The notes: generated by a model from the sequence alone, not told the origin. 64,000 bases of DNA from Bartonella tribocorum CIP 105476 (GCF_000196435.1 NC_010161.1:1993501-2057500); one strand, 5' to 3'. Positions 42,148-51,656 are shown, counted from the first letter of the stretch. Translations and numbers: made by a program.

Positions 42148-42156
42148 TGTTATAAT
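42148..42156 (+). promoter_or_regulatory. Extended -10 promoter candidate for module A
   Basis: TGTTATAAT is a perfect extended -10 (TGnTATAAT) about 60 bases before the small peptide gene. No good -35 stands at 17 bases; a TTGACA at 42121 is 24 bases upstream, too far for a standard pair. Confidence 0.45.
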
Positions 42157-42214
42157 GCGGTATTTTTTCATTTAAATTATCATGTATTTTTATCAATTAT
42201 AAGGGGAGGAATAT

Positions 42215-42364
42215 ATGAATATTTCACTTAATGAAGTAAAAGATGTTATTGAGTTAGCTTCTGAAGAGATTGAGCCAGTAAGGAGAGGGAGTAAATACGC
42301 TCAGCGCAGCGATGTTCAAGCATATCAAGATGAACTTGATATGAATGGTTCGCTGGAAGTTTAA
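42215..42364 (+). CDS. 49-residue peptide at the head of module A, possible precursor or modification substrate
   Basis: ATG at 42215 opens a 49-codon frame ending TAA at 42364, behind a very strong AGGGGAGGA site 4 bases upstream. The peptide is acidic and hydrophilic with no membrane segment: MNISLNEVKDVIELASEEIEP, then RRGSKYAQRSDVQAYQDELD and MNGSLEV. A helical, acidic first half followed by RRGS and a polar C-terminus is the kind of leader/core layout seen in ribosomal peptide precursors, but no known class is recognised. It sits 65 bases before the JmjC-like oxygenase gene, on the same strand. Confidence 0.6.
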   Translation: MNISLNEVKDVIELASEEIEPVRRGSKYAQRSDVQAYQDELDMNGSLEV

Positions 42365-42429
42365 GAATGTATTGTTAATACAGATCTGCTTATCCATCAA
42401 ACTTTAAAAAATTAAGCATATTTAAGAAC

Positions 42430-43620
42430 ATGTTTGAATTATTTTCAGAGGGCTTTGCTCAAAAAGTTTGGGCTAAGCAAGCGGCTGAATTGTCAATTTC
42501 ACACATCCCTTTCACTGAAAGGGATGTGTTGGATGCTCTAAGGCAATACGCTCTACATCCTCGTAAACTCTTAGCTCTTAATCCTAAATCCGAAGTCATA
42601 ACAGTGGTTAATGGCGTGCGAAGCCCACATGCTCTTCCAGACTTTCTTGTTTTAGACACGGATAGGACTATAGAAGAATATACTGCCCGCGTTGATCAAT
42701 ATGCCGAAGGGCAAGAATGGGCGGTCATGTATTATGGGTTATACGCTGCGACCCCCGCACTGTGGGATGCAGCAAAACAGTTTGCAGATCAATTAGCTCA
42801 TTCTTTAGGTTTTAGACCCGGTGGACGCGTGGATATTGACTGCTTCATAGGCCGATATGCTTCTACCTATGTTGGGGTCCATGTGGATCACGCCCATAAT
42901 TTTGGTTTTACGCTACAGGATGGCAAAACAATGTTTGCTTGGCCTAGCACACGAAGAGACCTCCAAGGGCTAAAATATCCTGAATATGAGCAACATAAAA
43001 CAACAGCAATTGCGCTGCAAAATCTGACAGACCGCGTTGCCTATTTTCCCCATGATGCCTTCCATGTTGCCGAAACGGTAGAAAAGATTGCTGTAAATAT
43101 CAATGTCGCTTTTTGGGAAACAGCACACGATGCACAACACCATAGAGATTATGTCACGCATTTACTCCATCTTGATAATCGAACGCGACATGATATCCGC
43201 ACATCAGGAAGAGCAAATTTAACCCCTGATAATGCTTTTCAGCACTCCGCACTAAACTCTGCCATCGCACATGGTACCTTAAAACGCCATATGCTTGTTT
43301 CTCAATTAATTTGCGATACAAGCTCACGTTTATGTGTCGGTCGTCCCCTTATTGACGTTGCCGAAATTGAAAGTGAAATCACTCTTCACCCACTCGCGAC
43401 CCTCCAATGGGTACCATTACTAGAAACAAAAGAACTCCTCATCGCGGCAAATGGGCATTGTGCCAGTTTCGAGTATAGCTCTCATTTAGAGAGCTTCCTT
43501 TCCCAACTTTCATCCGGAAAAAAATTAGATCTAGCAAAATTAAATGATAAATCCTACAGATATGCGCAGGAGGAAATTTTAAAAGCTGTAAAAGCTTTAG
43601 CGTGTTGGGGGGCGTTGTGA
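42430..43620 (+). CDS. JmjC/cupin-fold Fe(II)/2-oxoglutarate-type oxygenase
   Basis: A 396-residue protein. Residues 130-230 fit a JmjC/cupin core: YVGVHVDHAHNFGF gives the H151-x-D153 metal pair, and FPHDAFHVAE gives H212 as the third ligand candidate, followed by the late strand INVAFWE. K166 (DGKTMFAWP) could bind 2-oxoglutarate. The C-terminal part (about 310-396) looks like the winged-helix domain that follows JmjC cores in ribosomal oxygenases. Such enzymes hydroxylate protein or peptide side chains. Its stop overlaps the MFS start as GTGA. Confidence 0.7.
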   Translation: MFELFSEGFAQKVWAKQAAELSISHIPFTERDVLDALRQYALHPRKLLALNPKSEVITVVNGVRSPHALPDFLVLDTDRTIEEYTARVDQYAEGQEWAVMYYGLYAATPALWDAAKQFADQLAHSLGFRPGGRVDIDCFIGRYASTYVGVHVDHAHNFGFTLQDGKTMFAWPSTRRDLQGLKYPEYEQHKTTAIALQNLTDRVAYFPHDAFHVAETVEKIAVNINVAFWETAHDAQHHRDYVTHLLHLDNRTRHDIRTSGRANLTPDNAFQHSALNSAIAHGTLKRHMLVSQLICDTSSRLCVGRPLIDVAEIESEITLHPLATLQWVPLLETKELLIAANGHCASFEYSSHLESFLSQLSSGKKLDLAKLNDKSYRYAQEEILKAVKALACWGAL

Positions 43621-44810
43621 CAAAGAAAAAATCCATAATTTTCGCCAAAATGGGACTTTTTCTTGTTTTGGGCTTAAGCAGCTTTGCCGATGAAACGGCT
43701 CAAGTCACTTTTGCTTTACACTTAGCAGAAAGTACAGCCTCCATTTCAATGCTGCTTTTTGCAGGGCTTATAGGAGGAATTTGCGCAGGTCCCATTGCCC
43801 CACGTCTTTTGCATCACTTCCAGCCAGCGCACACAGTGACTGTTGTTTTATTGTTTGAAGCACTCTTCATAGCCGTTGCTGCAATCGCCAACCAGTTTTG
43901 GTTTTATATTGCTCTTTCTTTCGCACTGGGGTGTGCAGGTTCACTGTTTTGGTCTGCTATCCTTGTTGCCGTGCCCGACTTCGCAAAAAATGATCAGCAA
44001 TTAGACCGTATCAACCGCATTATCCAAACAGTCCGTAATCTTGGCTATATTGCTGGACCACTGTTAGGAGGCATGTTGTATGGTTTATCAAACGGGCAAA
44101 AAGGGCTCTTTGCACTATCCATCATGGTTCTCTGTGCCGCCTTAATCACCACTTGCTGTTTTAAAAGTTTAAAAATGCATGTGCCAACAACAAGCACAAC
44201 ACAGCCAACCCAAAAGGGACTAGACTTAAAAGGGCTCTTGCGTAAAAAAAAGGTTGTCTCTGCTCTTGCCCCCCTCATCATTACCATCATCCTCACCTCC
44301 ACCCTCAATGTATTGTCGATTGTCCGCATCCGCACCGAGCTATCCTTCAGTGCACAAACTTATGGAATGATCAGCAGCATGATCAGTCTTGGCCTTGTGG
44401 TTGGTCCACTCTGTTTCTCTAGCCTTTTCCACCGCCTTGGCAATGCCGCTGGAGCATCACTGGCTGCTGCAACCATTGGTTTGGCCATTTTCTGTTTTTC
44501 CTTAACACCGCTTATATGGCTCATGATGCTGTCATTTTTTATCCTTGGGAGTGCCAACGGTGTACAAAATGCACTCATGGCAAGTTTTATGATGAAAGCG
44601 ATCCCAAAAGAACAACGAAACAGTCAAATGCCCGCCTATATCTTCATCATACAAACAGCCGTGTGCATTGGTTTTATCAGTGCAGGTTTTGTAAAAGTGC
44701 ATCACACCCAATACACACTCCTTATCATCGGCATCATTACCATGATCACCGGCATATTAGGCTGTATCGTCAACAGTGCTCTGCAAAAAAAGGAATGGGA
44801 GAATGCTTAA
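43617..44810 (+). CDS. MFS transporter coupled to the JmjC-like gene
   Basis: A 397-residue, 12-TM protein of the DHA1/enterobactin-exporter (EntS-like) style: an N-terminal helix with SSFADETAQVTFAL, then GLIGGICAGPIAPRLLHHF in the loop 2-3 position, though the classic D-R-x-G-R motif is poorly kept. I start it at GTG 43617, which overlaps the oxygenase stop (GTGA) and so is translationally coupled; the frame also opens at 43602. The likely role is export of the module's product or its toxic intermediate, which is an inference. Confidence 0.8.
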   Translation: MTKKKSIIFAKMGLFLVLGLSSFADETAQVTFALHLAESTASISMLLFAGLIGGICAGPIAPRLLHHFQPAHTVTVVLLFEALFIAVAAIANQFWFYIALSFALGCAGSLFWSAILVAVPDFAKNDQQLDRINRIIQTVRNLGYIAGPLLGGMLYGLSNGQKGLFALSIMVLCAALITTCCFKSLKMHVPTTSTTQPTQKGLDLKGLLRKKKVVSALAPLIITIILTSTLNVLSIVRIRTELSFSAQTYGMISSMISLGLVVGPLCFSSLFHRLGNAAGASLAAATIGLAIFCFSLTPLIWLMMLSFFILGSANGVQNALMASFMMKAIPKEQRNSQMPAYIFIIQTAVCIGFISAGFVKVHHTQYTLLIIGIITMITGILGCIVNSALQKKEWENA

Positions 44811-44880
44811 CAAACTTTACCATCTTGTCTCCTAAAAAACATGCCCCAAAATGGCATGACGATCACCATCCGATCAAATC

Positions 44881-45671
44881 ATGCAACTTCATACCAACCA
44901 ACGTGATTTTGATAAACCACTCTCATATGACGGAACGAACAACCCCAGCGAGCATCCATTGCCAAAACTTGATATTTTAAAGAAAAAACCGATAACATCA
45001 TGCAACAAGATCCTATAGGCTTAAATTTTTACCATGGAACAGGCGGTTATGTATGGCAATTAGCAGAAACCCTGCAACATGACTTGAATGAAAATATCCA
45101 CACCCTTGCCTTACAAAAACCCACACCACCCATAGCAATCAATTCTTTTGCCGTTTACCCACGCAAATTAGACTCCCTAGCACAGGTTCAATGGGCAAAA
45201 GATGTACAGATAATAAAAAATAAACCAGCACTCATTGGCAAACGTCAAATACAACCGATCACCGTTGTTTCCACAAAAAGCTTTGCCTTTGGTGGATTTG
45301 ATTTTCTAACATTTACAGCGCTTCATGAGGGCTGTTCTGTCCAATCCTTGAAAGAAATCAAACTCAATGGTTGCCTTTTTGACGCAGACAATCTTTTGAT
45401 ATCACTGCTACGACACGGTCTCATTCAAACAGATCAACAAGCCTTTTCAAAAGATCATGCAACAGCGCTTTTACGAGAGCCAACATGTCGTATTGTCAAT
45501 TCTCCTCTCGGGTCCCTTGCCATTAATCAACTTAATGGACGCACAATCCGGCTGAATGAAAAAACCAAACCTCTCTTGCAAAAAGCCACAACAGAAATAC
45601 ATCTTCAACACCCCATAGAACAAACAACAATATTTTTTATCAAAGCGGGAATGCTACGCTTGGTAAAATGA
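44881..45671 (+). pseudogene. Module A protein of unknown function, probably frameshifted at an A-tract
   Basis: An open frame from ATG 45000 to 45671 gives 223 residues without a recognised family. Its middle (FLTFTALHEGCSVQSLKEI ... LLISLLRHGLIQ) looks like a winged-helix fold. It has no Shine-Dalgarno. A second frame, ATG 44881 to 45018, gives 45 residues (MQLHTNQRDFDKPLSYDG..., PKLDILKKKP). One extra A in the six-A tract at 44983-44988 would join the two into one ~263-residue protein. So this is either one broken gene or a short protein plus a small peptide. The gap after the MFS is 70 bases. Confidence 0.5.
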
Positions 45672-45684
45672 TAAGGATCAAAAG

Positions 45685-46937
45685 ATGCCTCTGATAAGAC
45701 CTGGTATGGGAACAGAAAACAGTATTGAGCTTCTTTACACACTCATTCAAATGGCAAGACCACGCACAGTCCTTGAAATCGGTGCGGGGGATAGCACGCA
45801 CTTGATTGCGACAGCACTGCAAAAAGCAAAACAAGCATGGGAAGAGGATAAAAAACTTTTAGAATCCTCTCCTTGGGAAGAACGTACAGCTTTGCTTGAC
45901 CCCTCTGGTGTTCTTGAGAATTATCAACCACGCCTGATCACCATTGATGATTTTTCAGCGGAAGGTCAGTCGGCCGAAGAAGCATGGCAAAAACTGCTCC
46001 AAGACGAGCGTATTGAAAAAGACACTGTAACATTTATGAATGAGAATTTTTTCTCTCTCGATGATGCAACTCTCAAATCTTGGGGACCAATAGATTTTGC
46101 TTGGATTGATGCTGGAACACCCGCAGATGATGTGCGATTTGTTACCACACTTTGGGAACATATCAGTGCTGGTGGTTATCTCTGTTTGCATGAACCAACC
46201 ATGACAACAACCGTTGCTCTTAATGGCGCCAACGGGTTAGACGCATCAGAACCCCTTTGTGGGAAGAAATTCTCTACCGCCTTGATGGCTCCTATGAAGC
46301 TTTAACCCTCCCCGAAAACCACAAATATCGCCAAAGTGGTCTGGGGATTATTCGCAAACGCACCCCTACAGAGCAAATTGTACGCACACAATCGCTCCAA
46401 GCAGAACTCATCGAGATCAATGAACTGCCCCTTCGCAACGATCTTTTGCCTATGGGACAAGAAACTCTACACAAACGCTATACCCGTAATTCACTGATTT
46501 CTGCCATGACTTCACCAACACTGCGCACTGTTTACGCTGCTATTATCCTTGGTGCAAAAAATCTTTCTGATATCCTAAAAACTGTCGATTGTGATGCCAA
46601 AACTATTCACAAATCGATCAATCGTCTTTTGAATCTTGGTCTTATTCAAAATACAACTGCAGGATTTCAAACGGAAGAGACACCGTGGAAAATGCTCGAA
46701 AGTAAAAATGAGCGGGAGAGAGAAAATTTAAGCGACCGCCATTTAGAAACAGAAGAAATGCTGACAAAAATTGCAGAAGCCTTTCAAAGAGAAAAAATCT
46801 ATAGCGAAATGGAGGTTTCCAAGATATGCAACCTCTTTACGGTCGATTTTGCTAGATTACGACGCACCCTCGTTGAGAGAGGATTTTTACAACGCCATGG
46901 GGGAAAATATCAGTGCATGCTCTCAAAAGAGAATTGA
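45685..46937 (+). pseudogene. SAM methyltransferase with winged-helix/DUF2087 tail, frameshifted
   Basis: Frame 1 (45685-46305) is a class I SAM methyltransferase with motif I VLEIGAGDST at residues 29-38 and PIDFAWIDAG later. At about 46256 the frame changes: frame 2 continues WEEILYRLDGSYEAL to 46937. It carries an ArsR-like winged helix (LGAKNLSDILKTVDCDAKTIHKSINRLLNLGLI) and a DUF2087 end (EVSKICNLFTVDFARLRR and onward). Removing a TG from the TGTG at about 46257-46260 gives a continuous EPLWEEIL, so a 2-base insertion is likely. Frame 1 alone could still make a methyltransferase domain. Confidence 0.65.
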
Positions 46938-47230
46938 ATGAAGATTAATTAACGCAATCGTCTTTCTTCTATAGTCCAAGAAAATGCATAACCTTACACG
47001 CAAAAATATAATTTCATGAAAAACTTATAAAATTAATTCATCTTATTTATATGTTGACAATCTATGAAGATGAGAGCACCCTCTGCTGTAAGAAATGCAA
47101 TGAGAAAAAACAAAAACGCGGGGTATTAAGTGATGATCAAAGAAAATTAGGAACGATCAAAATCATCAGAAGCAGATATGAGATCAAGGTCTCAATGCTC
47201 TTCCCAATTGTTGCACACACATCAAGGTGC
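46797..47230 (+). repeat. Segmental duplication, copy 1
   Basis: The end of the DUF2087 part and its flank (with TTAATTAACGCAATCGT, then ACACGCAAAAATATAA, then CTGCTGTAAGAAATGCAATG) recur at 48238-48673 in the same orientation with few changes. Copy 1 contains the intact DUF2087 end and runs into the VOC gene. Confidence 0.85.
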
Positions 47231-47281
47231 ATTATATCGGTATATCACGTCAAGCAACCGCTATTCAATCATGGAGAATTC

Positions 47282-47671
47282 ATGAGTAATATCCCTGCCT
47301 ATCCTATTACTCCAAACCTACAGTTGGTATACGTATCAAACGTAGAGTATTCTACCGCTTTTTACAAATTTATCTTCAAGAAAGAGCCTATATTCACCTC
47401 GCCACGCTATGTTGCATTTGCTGCTGCAGGTGATGCACTCTTTGCTCTCTGGTCTGGAGGCGATACGCCTGAAGAAAATGTGCCTCGTTTTTCAGAAATC
47501 GGCATTATGTTGCCTCATGGAGAGGACGTAGATAAGCTATATGCGGAATGGCAAGAGCAAACCACCGTTGAGATAAATGTCTTGAAAGAACCATATACTG
47601 ACGTATTTGGACGTACCTTCCTCATCAAAGATCCCGACGGTCATATTATTCGTGTTTGTCCACTGGATTAA
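47282..47671 (+). CDS. VOC (glyoxalase/bleomycin-resistance fold) protein
   Basis: A 129-residue, two-module VOC protein: LQLVYVSNVEYSTAFYKFIFKKEP starts the first beta-alpha-beta module, YVAFAAAGDALFALWSGG follows, and the second ends FGRTFLIKDPDGHIIRVCP, the typical C-terminal motif. I choose ATG 47282, preceded by GGAGAA six bases upstream. The frame extends to 47051, but that part lies in the duplicated segment and is not family-like. VOC proteins bind or detoxify small molecules such as methylglyoxal or antibiotics; a self-protection role next to module A is conceivable. Confidence 0.85.
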   Translation: MSNIPAYPITPNLQLVYVSNVEYSTAFYKFIFKKEPIFTSPRYVAFAAAGDALFALWSGGDTPEENVPRFSEIGIMLPHGEDVDKLYAEWQEQTTVEINVLKEPYTDVFGRTFLIKDPDGHIIRVCPLD

Positions 47672-48150
47672 AAAGCCTTAAATTTGATTTTTAATCGACT
47701 GAATGATAATAATTGTCTGTTGCCAAAACCTATAAGCCATGGACGCTAGAGGCTTACTTTTTACCCGTTTGCTACTGTTCCATTCCTTTCAGCCCCACAA
47801 CCTACCTGTTGCCACAGGCGGTCTAACGGGCTTGAGAATCCGTCAGCGTTATTACATGATCCGTGAATCATGACCTGAAAAAACTTGCGCTATAGGAGCC
47901 AAGACGAGAAGCCGGCACGATGATGTCGTAGTTGAACCATCTAGCTATATTAAACATTCCCACTGCCCCCGTTCACGACTTTCAGTACACGTTACAATCC
48001 CCGCGCTCGTAATCCTACCCTGCGCCTTCTCGATGTTGCAATGCTTGGTTCTCAATGCAATCTTCTCCAATTTTCAACTCTAAATGAATGAAGCCAAATG
48101 AAGTACGCGCCTAGCATCACTCGTACCGCCCTTTGATTAAGGAAAGCTGG
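47672..48150. other. GC-richer orphan stretch, nothing identified
   Basis: From about 47740 to 48120 the sequence is visibly richer in G and C than its surroundings and reads differently from the local DNA. No intact frame or tRNA is seen. It lies between the two copies of the segmental duplication and may be foreign DNA or a decayed gene. Confidence 0.4.
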
Positions 48151-48237
48151 GATGAAGGAAAGCTGGAAATCAGACCACTGTGTTTGTGAAAAACTTCACG
48201 CGTACGAGAGAAAAAACTATGCGACCGGACTTTCAAA

Positions 48238-48673
48238 AGAAAAAAACTATAGTGAAACGGAAATTTCCAAGATATGCAAACTCTTTACGGTCGATTTTGC
48301 CAGATTACGACGTCCCCTCGTTGAGAGAGGATTTTTACAACGCCATGGGGAAAATATCAGTGCATGCTCTCAAAAAAAATTGAACGATGGTTAATTAACG
48401 CAATCGTTCTTCTTCTAAACTTCAAGAAAACGCATAGCCTTACACGCAAAAATATAACTTCATGAAAAACTTATAAAATCATTCATCTCATTTATATGTT
48501 GACAAACTATGGAGATGAGAGCCCCCTCTGCTGTAAGAAATGCAATGGGGAGAAACAAAAACGCGGGATGTCAAGTGATGATCAAAGAAAATTAGGAACA
48601 ATCAAAATCATCAGAAGCAGATATGGGATCAAGGTCTCAATGTTTTTCCCGATTGTTGCGCGAACATCAGCAT
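48238..48673 (+). repeat. Segmental duplication, copy 2, with a DUF2087 fragment
   Basis: This matches 46797-47230. It encodes only the DUF2087 tail (frame 48152-48394: KNYSETEISKICKLFTVDF, then ARLRRPLVERGFLQRHG), cut off from any methyltransferase. One G fewer in the GGGG tract after CGCCAT changes its last codons. It is a dead fragment. The frame at 48496-48837 lies mostly in this copy and has no family features. Confidence 0.8.
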
Positions 48674-48919
48674 GCAATATTTTTGTTCAATCAGGGGAAA
48701 TTTTTGATTGTATCTCATCTTCCTCTCTGAGGCTACAACATCCTCCAGCGTTAAGGGGTGCCATAAAGTCTTGCGTAGAGAGATTTGGTGTGCAATATGC
48801 AACCGCGCGAATGTACGCGAAATATATAATTATTTGATGAGCTTGCGTTAAAAATTAAACACCATTTTTCTCGATTCCTCTTCTGTCATATTTTATTCCT
48901 ATCAGAAAAGCTGTTTTTA

Positions 48920-49244
48920 TGAAATTCTACAAACCTCAAGAAAACAACAACACTGGGAAATGCTGCACACGGCAGCAAAAATATGATTCTAACAAAAGAA
49001 ACTTTTATAAAGCACCTATGGCAAGGAAAAATTCTATCCTGAAATGATCACTCTTTCTAAAAACATCGTAGAAAAAACCAAAAACAATATTCTTGCAGTG
49101 GACTGGCTGGTAAATCAGGAAGAATACTATTTCAACGAAATGTGTACAGCGGAAACAGGGCTCATAAAGCTCCCTCAAAAGATACAACAAAATGTATTTG
49201 ATCATTTAACAACACTTCTATGGAAATTCCATGGGCAAAAATAA
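48920..49244 (+). pseudogene. Short gene before the module B MFS, probably frameshifted
   Basis: A frame from about 48950 reads LGNAAHGSKNMILTKETFIK, then HLWQGK. The continuation FYPEMITLSKNIVEKTK...LWKFHGQK is in another frame ending at 49244. Removing one A from the five-A tract at 49027-49031 would join them. The end overlaps the MFS start by 14 bases, so it was or is translationally coupled to it. No family is recognised. A shorter stand-alone protein (ATG 49044, 66 residues) is possible. Confidence 0.5.
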
Positions 49245-50385
49245 AATAACTTTTTTCATCTATAGCGCCGTTTTTCTTTCTGAATTTTCCTTTTTCTTTG
49301 TACTCCCTCTCCTTGGAAACTCTTCTCTCATCACTGCTGCAAATGTTGCGTTTTATCTTTCTGGATCAGTAATCCTTGAAAGCATTCTCATGGTAACCAC
49401 AACGGGTTTATTAGAGAAACTTTCGCGTAAACTTTTAATGGCTACCGCCTTTATTTTAAGGAGTATAGCTTTTCTATGTGTTATCCTATCGCTTACACCT
49501 TCTGCATGGCTGGTCTTTTTTACTTTAACGGCTTTTTCGAAAGCAATTTCAAAGCCATTTTTGAGAGAAATTTTATCAGAACATCTCAATGGAAGTACGC
49601 TTAAACGCGCATTAACGCTCTATTCCTTTTTTCAAAACGCTGCTGTCGTTATCGCCCCTCTCGTTGCAATGAGTGCAATAAAATACAATGTATCAGTTTT
49701 TTTGATGGCTTTTTTTGCCATCATTAGTTGTTATCTTTGCATTCTATCCATTCAAATTGTTTATCACTACCCCCACAAAAACGCATCCGTTGAAAAGAAC
49801 AAAACAACAAAGAAGCCTTTTCTTTCTTCTTTAAAAACAATAGGGCATAATCGTTCTATTGCTTATTTGCTGGTCACAGCTTTGCTTTGTGCATTCCTCA
49901 TGGGAGTTTTTATCACAACCACAACACTTCTCAATAAATTTGACAGCAATCTCGCCCCTTATAGTGGAATTTTCTTTTCAATTGTTGGCATCAGTATTTG
50001 TATCTGGCAAGGAATAATCAATAAACATCTTCGCCTTTCCGATAAATCAACTTTTTACCTATTAGGACTTATGGGAAGTTTCTCCTCATTTTTCCTCATG
50101 GGTGGCGTCTTTACCGCTGTGACTGCGTTAATTGCTTACAGTGTCTATGAATCTGTCATGATTCCAGAGATATACTCTCAAGCAGGGAAAACAACTGCAC
50201 CCCTCTCTGCCAGTGTTTTTTTTAGTTATATCCTTGTTGTTTCAAATATTGGCCAAGCGATAGGCTCATGGACAAGTGGATGGATCATCAGCTATTTTAA
50301 CCAGCATATCGCTTTCATTTTTTGTCTGATTGTTGGTATCTCTGCTTTTGCCTCTTGCCTTTGCCTCAAACAAACGAAAAAGTAA
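49231..50385 (+). CDS. MFS-type transporter (module B)
   Basis: A 384-residue protein with about 11-12 hydrophobic segments (for example residues 6-26, 35-58, 68-90, 130-150, 155-175, 205-230). The usual MFS loop 2-3 signature is weak (LLEKLSRKLLMAT), so it is a divergent member. It sits between an overlapping short gene and a broken adenylating enzyme whose ATG follows 9 bases after its stop, so all three form one operon. Confidence 0.75.
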   Translation: MGKNKITFFIYSAVFLSEFSFFFVLPLLGNSSLITAANVAFYLSGSVILESILMVTTTGLLEKLSRKLLMATAFILRSIAFLCVILSLTPSAWLVFFTLTAFSKAISKPFLREILSEHLNGSTLKRALTLYSFFQNAAVVIAPLVAMSAIKYNVSVFLMAFFAIISCYLCILSIQIVYHYPHKNASVEKNKTTKKPFLSSLKTIGHNRSIAYLLVTALLCAFLMGVFITTTTLLNKFDSNLAPYSGIFFSIVGISICIWQGIINKHLRLSDKSTFYLLGLMGSFSSFFLMGGVFTAVTALIAYSVYESVMIPEIYSQAGKTTAPLSASVFFSYILVVSNIGQAIGSWTSGWIISYFNQHIAFIFCLIVGISAFASCLCLKQTKK

Positions 50386-50394
50386 GGAGTTCCA

Positions 50395-51361
50395 ATGTCA
50401 TATATCATTTTTGCAACCGGTGGCACAACAAGAGTGCCCACAACACTTCGCCATAAATGGCTTAATTATGAGTTTGTAACACACACTGCGGCAAAGAACC
50501 TCAAAACTGTCTTTAAAGATTGCTCTGTAAAATCTGTTGCCAATTGCCTCACAGCCGGAGGATTATGGGGTGGTTTTTTATTTGCCCATGAAATTTGTCG
50601 CCTTCTCAAAGTACCATATTATCCATTTGCCTCTATGGTTGATCTTGAAACTTTAAGTTCAGCTATAGAAGAATTGTCTCACGATACCATAATATGCTTG
50701 CCAAGTTTTGCAGATAAACTTATTATAACCCCTCGGAGGCAAAAATTAAAATCTCTAAAAAACCTATTCTATCTTGGAGAAGCCTTTCAAGCTGAATCTC
50801 TTTTGAAAATAAAAGATATAATCCCTGACTTAAGGGTAAAACCTCTAAAGCTTTACCACTCAAGAAACTGGTCCAATAGGATTCCAGTATTCTAAGCTTG
50901 GTGGTGACGTTTATCATCTTGTACGACGCATTCAAGTAAAATCAAATCCTGAAAATGATGAATTAATCGTATCCGTTTTTTATCCTGAAGATGCACCATT
51001 ACTTGAACACGCCACAGGTAATATTGTCCAGATTATCTATCATCAATCATGTAACTGTGGTTACCGTGGGCATAACTTACACCTCAAAGGAAGAACACCA
51101 TCTTTTTATAATATTATAGGAACTTCAATTTCTGTACACGATTTCACAAATGTCTTAAATCTTCAAGGTTGCGATATTTCGGCTATGGATATTCAGCTCA
51201 TTATAGTCAATCAATGCGAAAATGGTGTTGGCGTTTTATTGTTTATTGATTCACGTTACGATATTGTAAGAAATGTCCTTTTATCATCACTCTCATCCTC
51301 TTATCTGATAAAAGATATAATCAATAAATCTCAATTTTTTCATGTTTGCTTTATGCAATAA
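50395..51361 (+). pseudogene. Acyl-adenylating enzyme (phenylacetate-CoA ligase-like), frameshifted
   Basis: Part 1 (50395-50895) starts MSYIIFATGGTTRVPTTLRH, whose ATGGTT is like the S/T-G-T-T ATP-loop of AMP-forming ligases. It contains GGLWGGFLFAHEI and FYLGEAF. Near 50855-50866 the frame shifts by one base, and part 2 reads TTQETGPIGFQYSKLGGD (A5-like motif), then CNCGYRGHNLHLKGR (PaaK-style C-x-C-G and G-R motif), ending at 51361. A one-base insertion in the CTTTACC stretch would explain it. The N-terminal ~100 residues of a full PaaK are also missing. The enzyme should have activated a carboxylic acid; it is now probably dead. Confidence 0.7.
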
Positions 51362-51656
51362 AGCTCAATTTATTCAATATTCAAGCTCTGCAAAAATAAA
51401 ATCCCCTAAATAAAATCTCTTTGTCCAAACATCTGAATACCCTATAGTCCCTAATGATGATTGAGTGGAAATTAAATAAGTTGAGATTATAGCTTCACAG
51501 ATAAATCCTTATAGTTCATTGTTCTTTCCTTCATAGTTTTTTTCTTCTTAGCATTCGTACAACGTGCATTGCCATGGTCGCGTTTTGAATGGCAAAAAAA
51601 TAAACAGTATTTGAAACTTTTTTTACAAAATAATTCTCATTAAGATAAAATAAAGA

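Noticed and set aside
42121..42156. TTGACA ... TATAAT as a standard sigma-70 promoter
   Set aside because: The spacing is 24 bases, too long; only the extended -10 is retained as a candidate.
48496..48837. 113-codon frame with a CCKKC motif
   Set aside because: It lies in the segmental duplication; the matching frame in copy 1 is joined by chance to the VOC gene, and neither has a translation signal.
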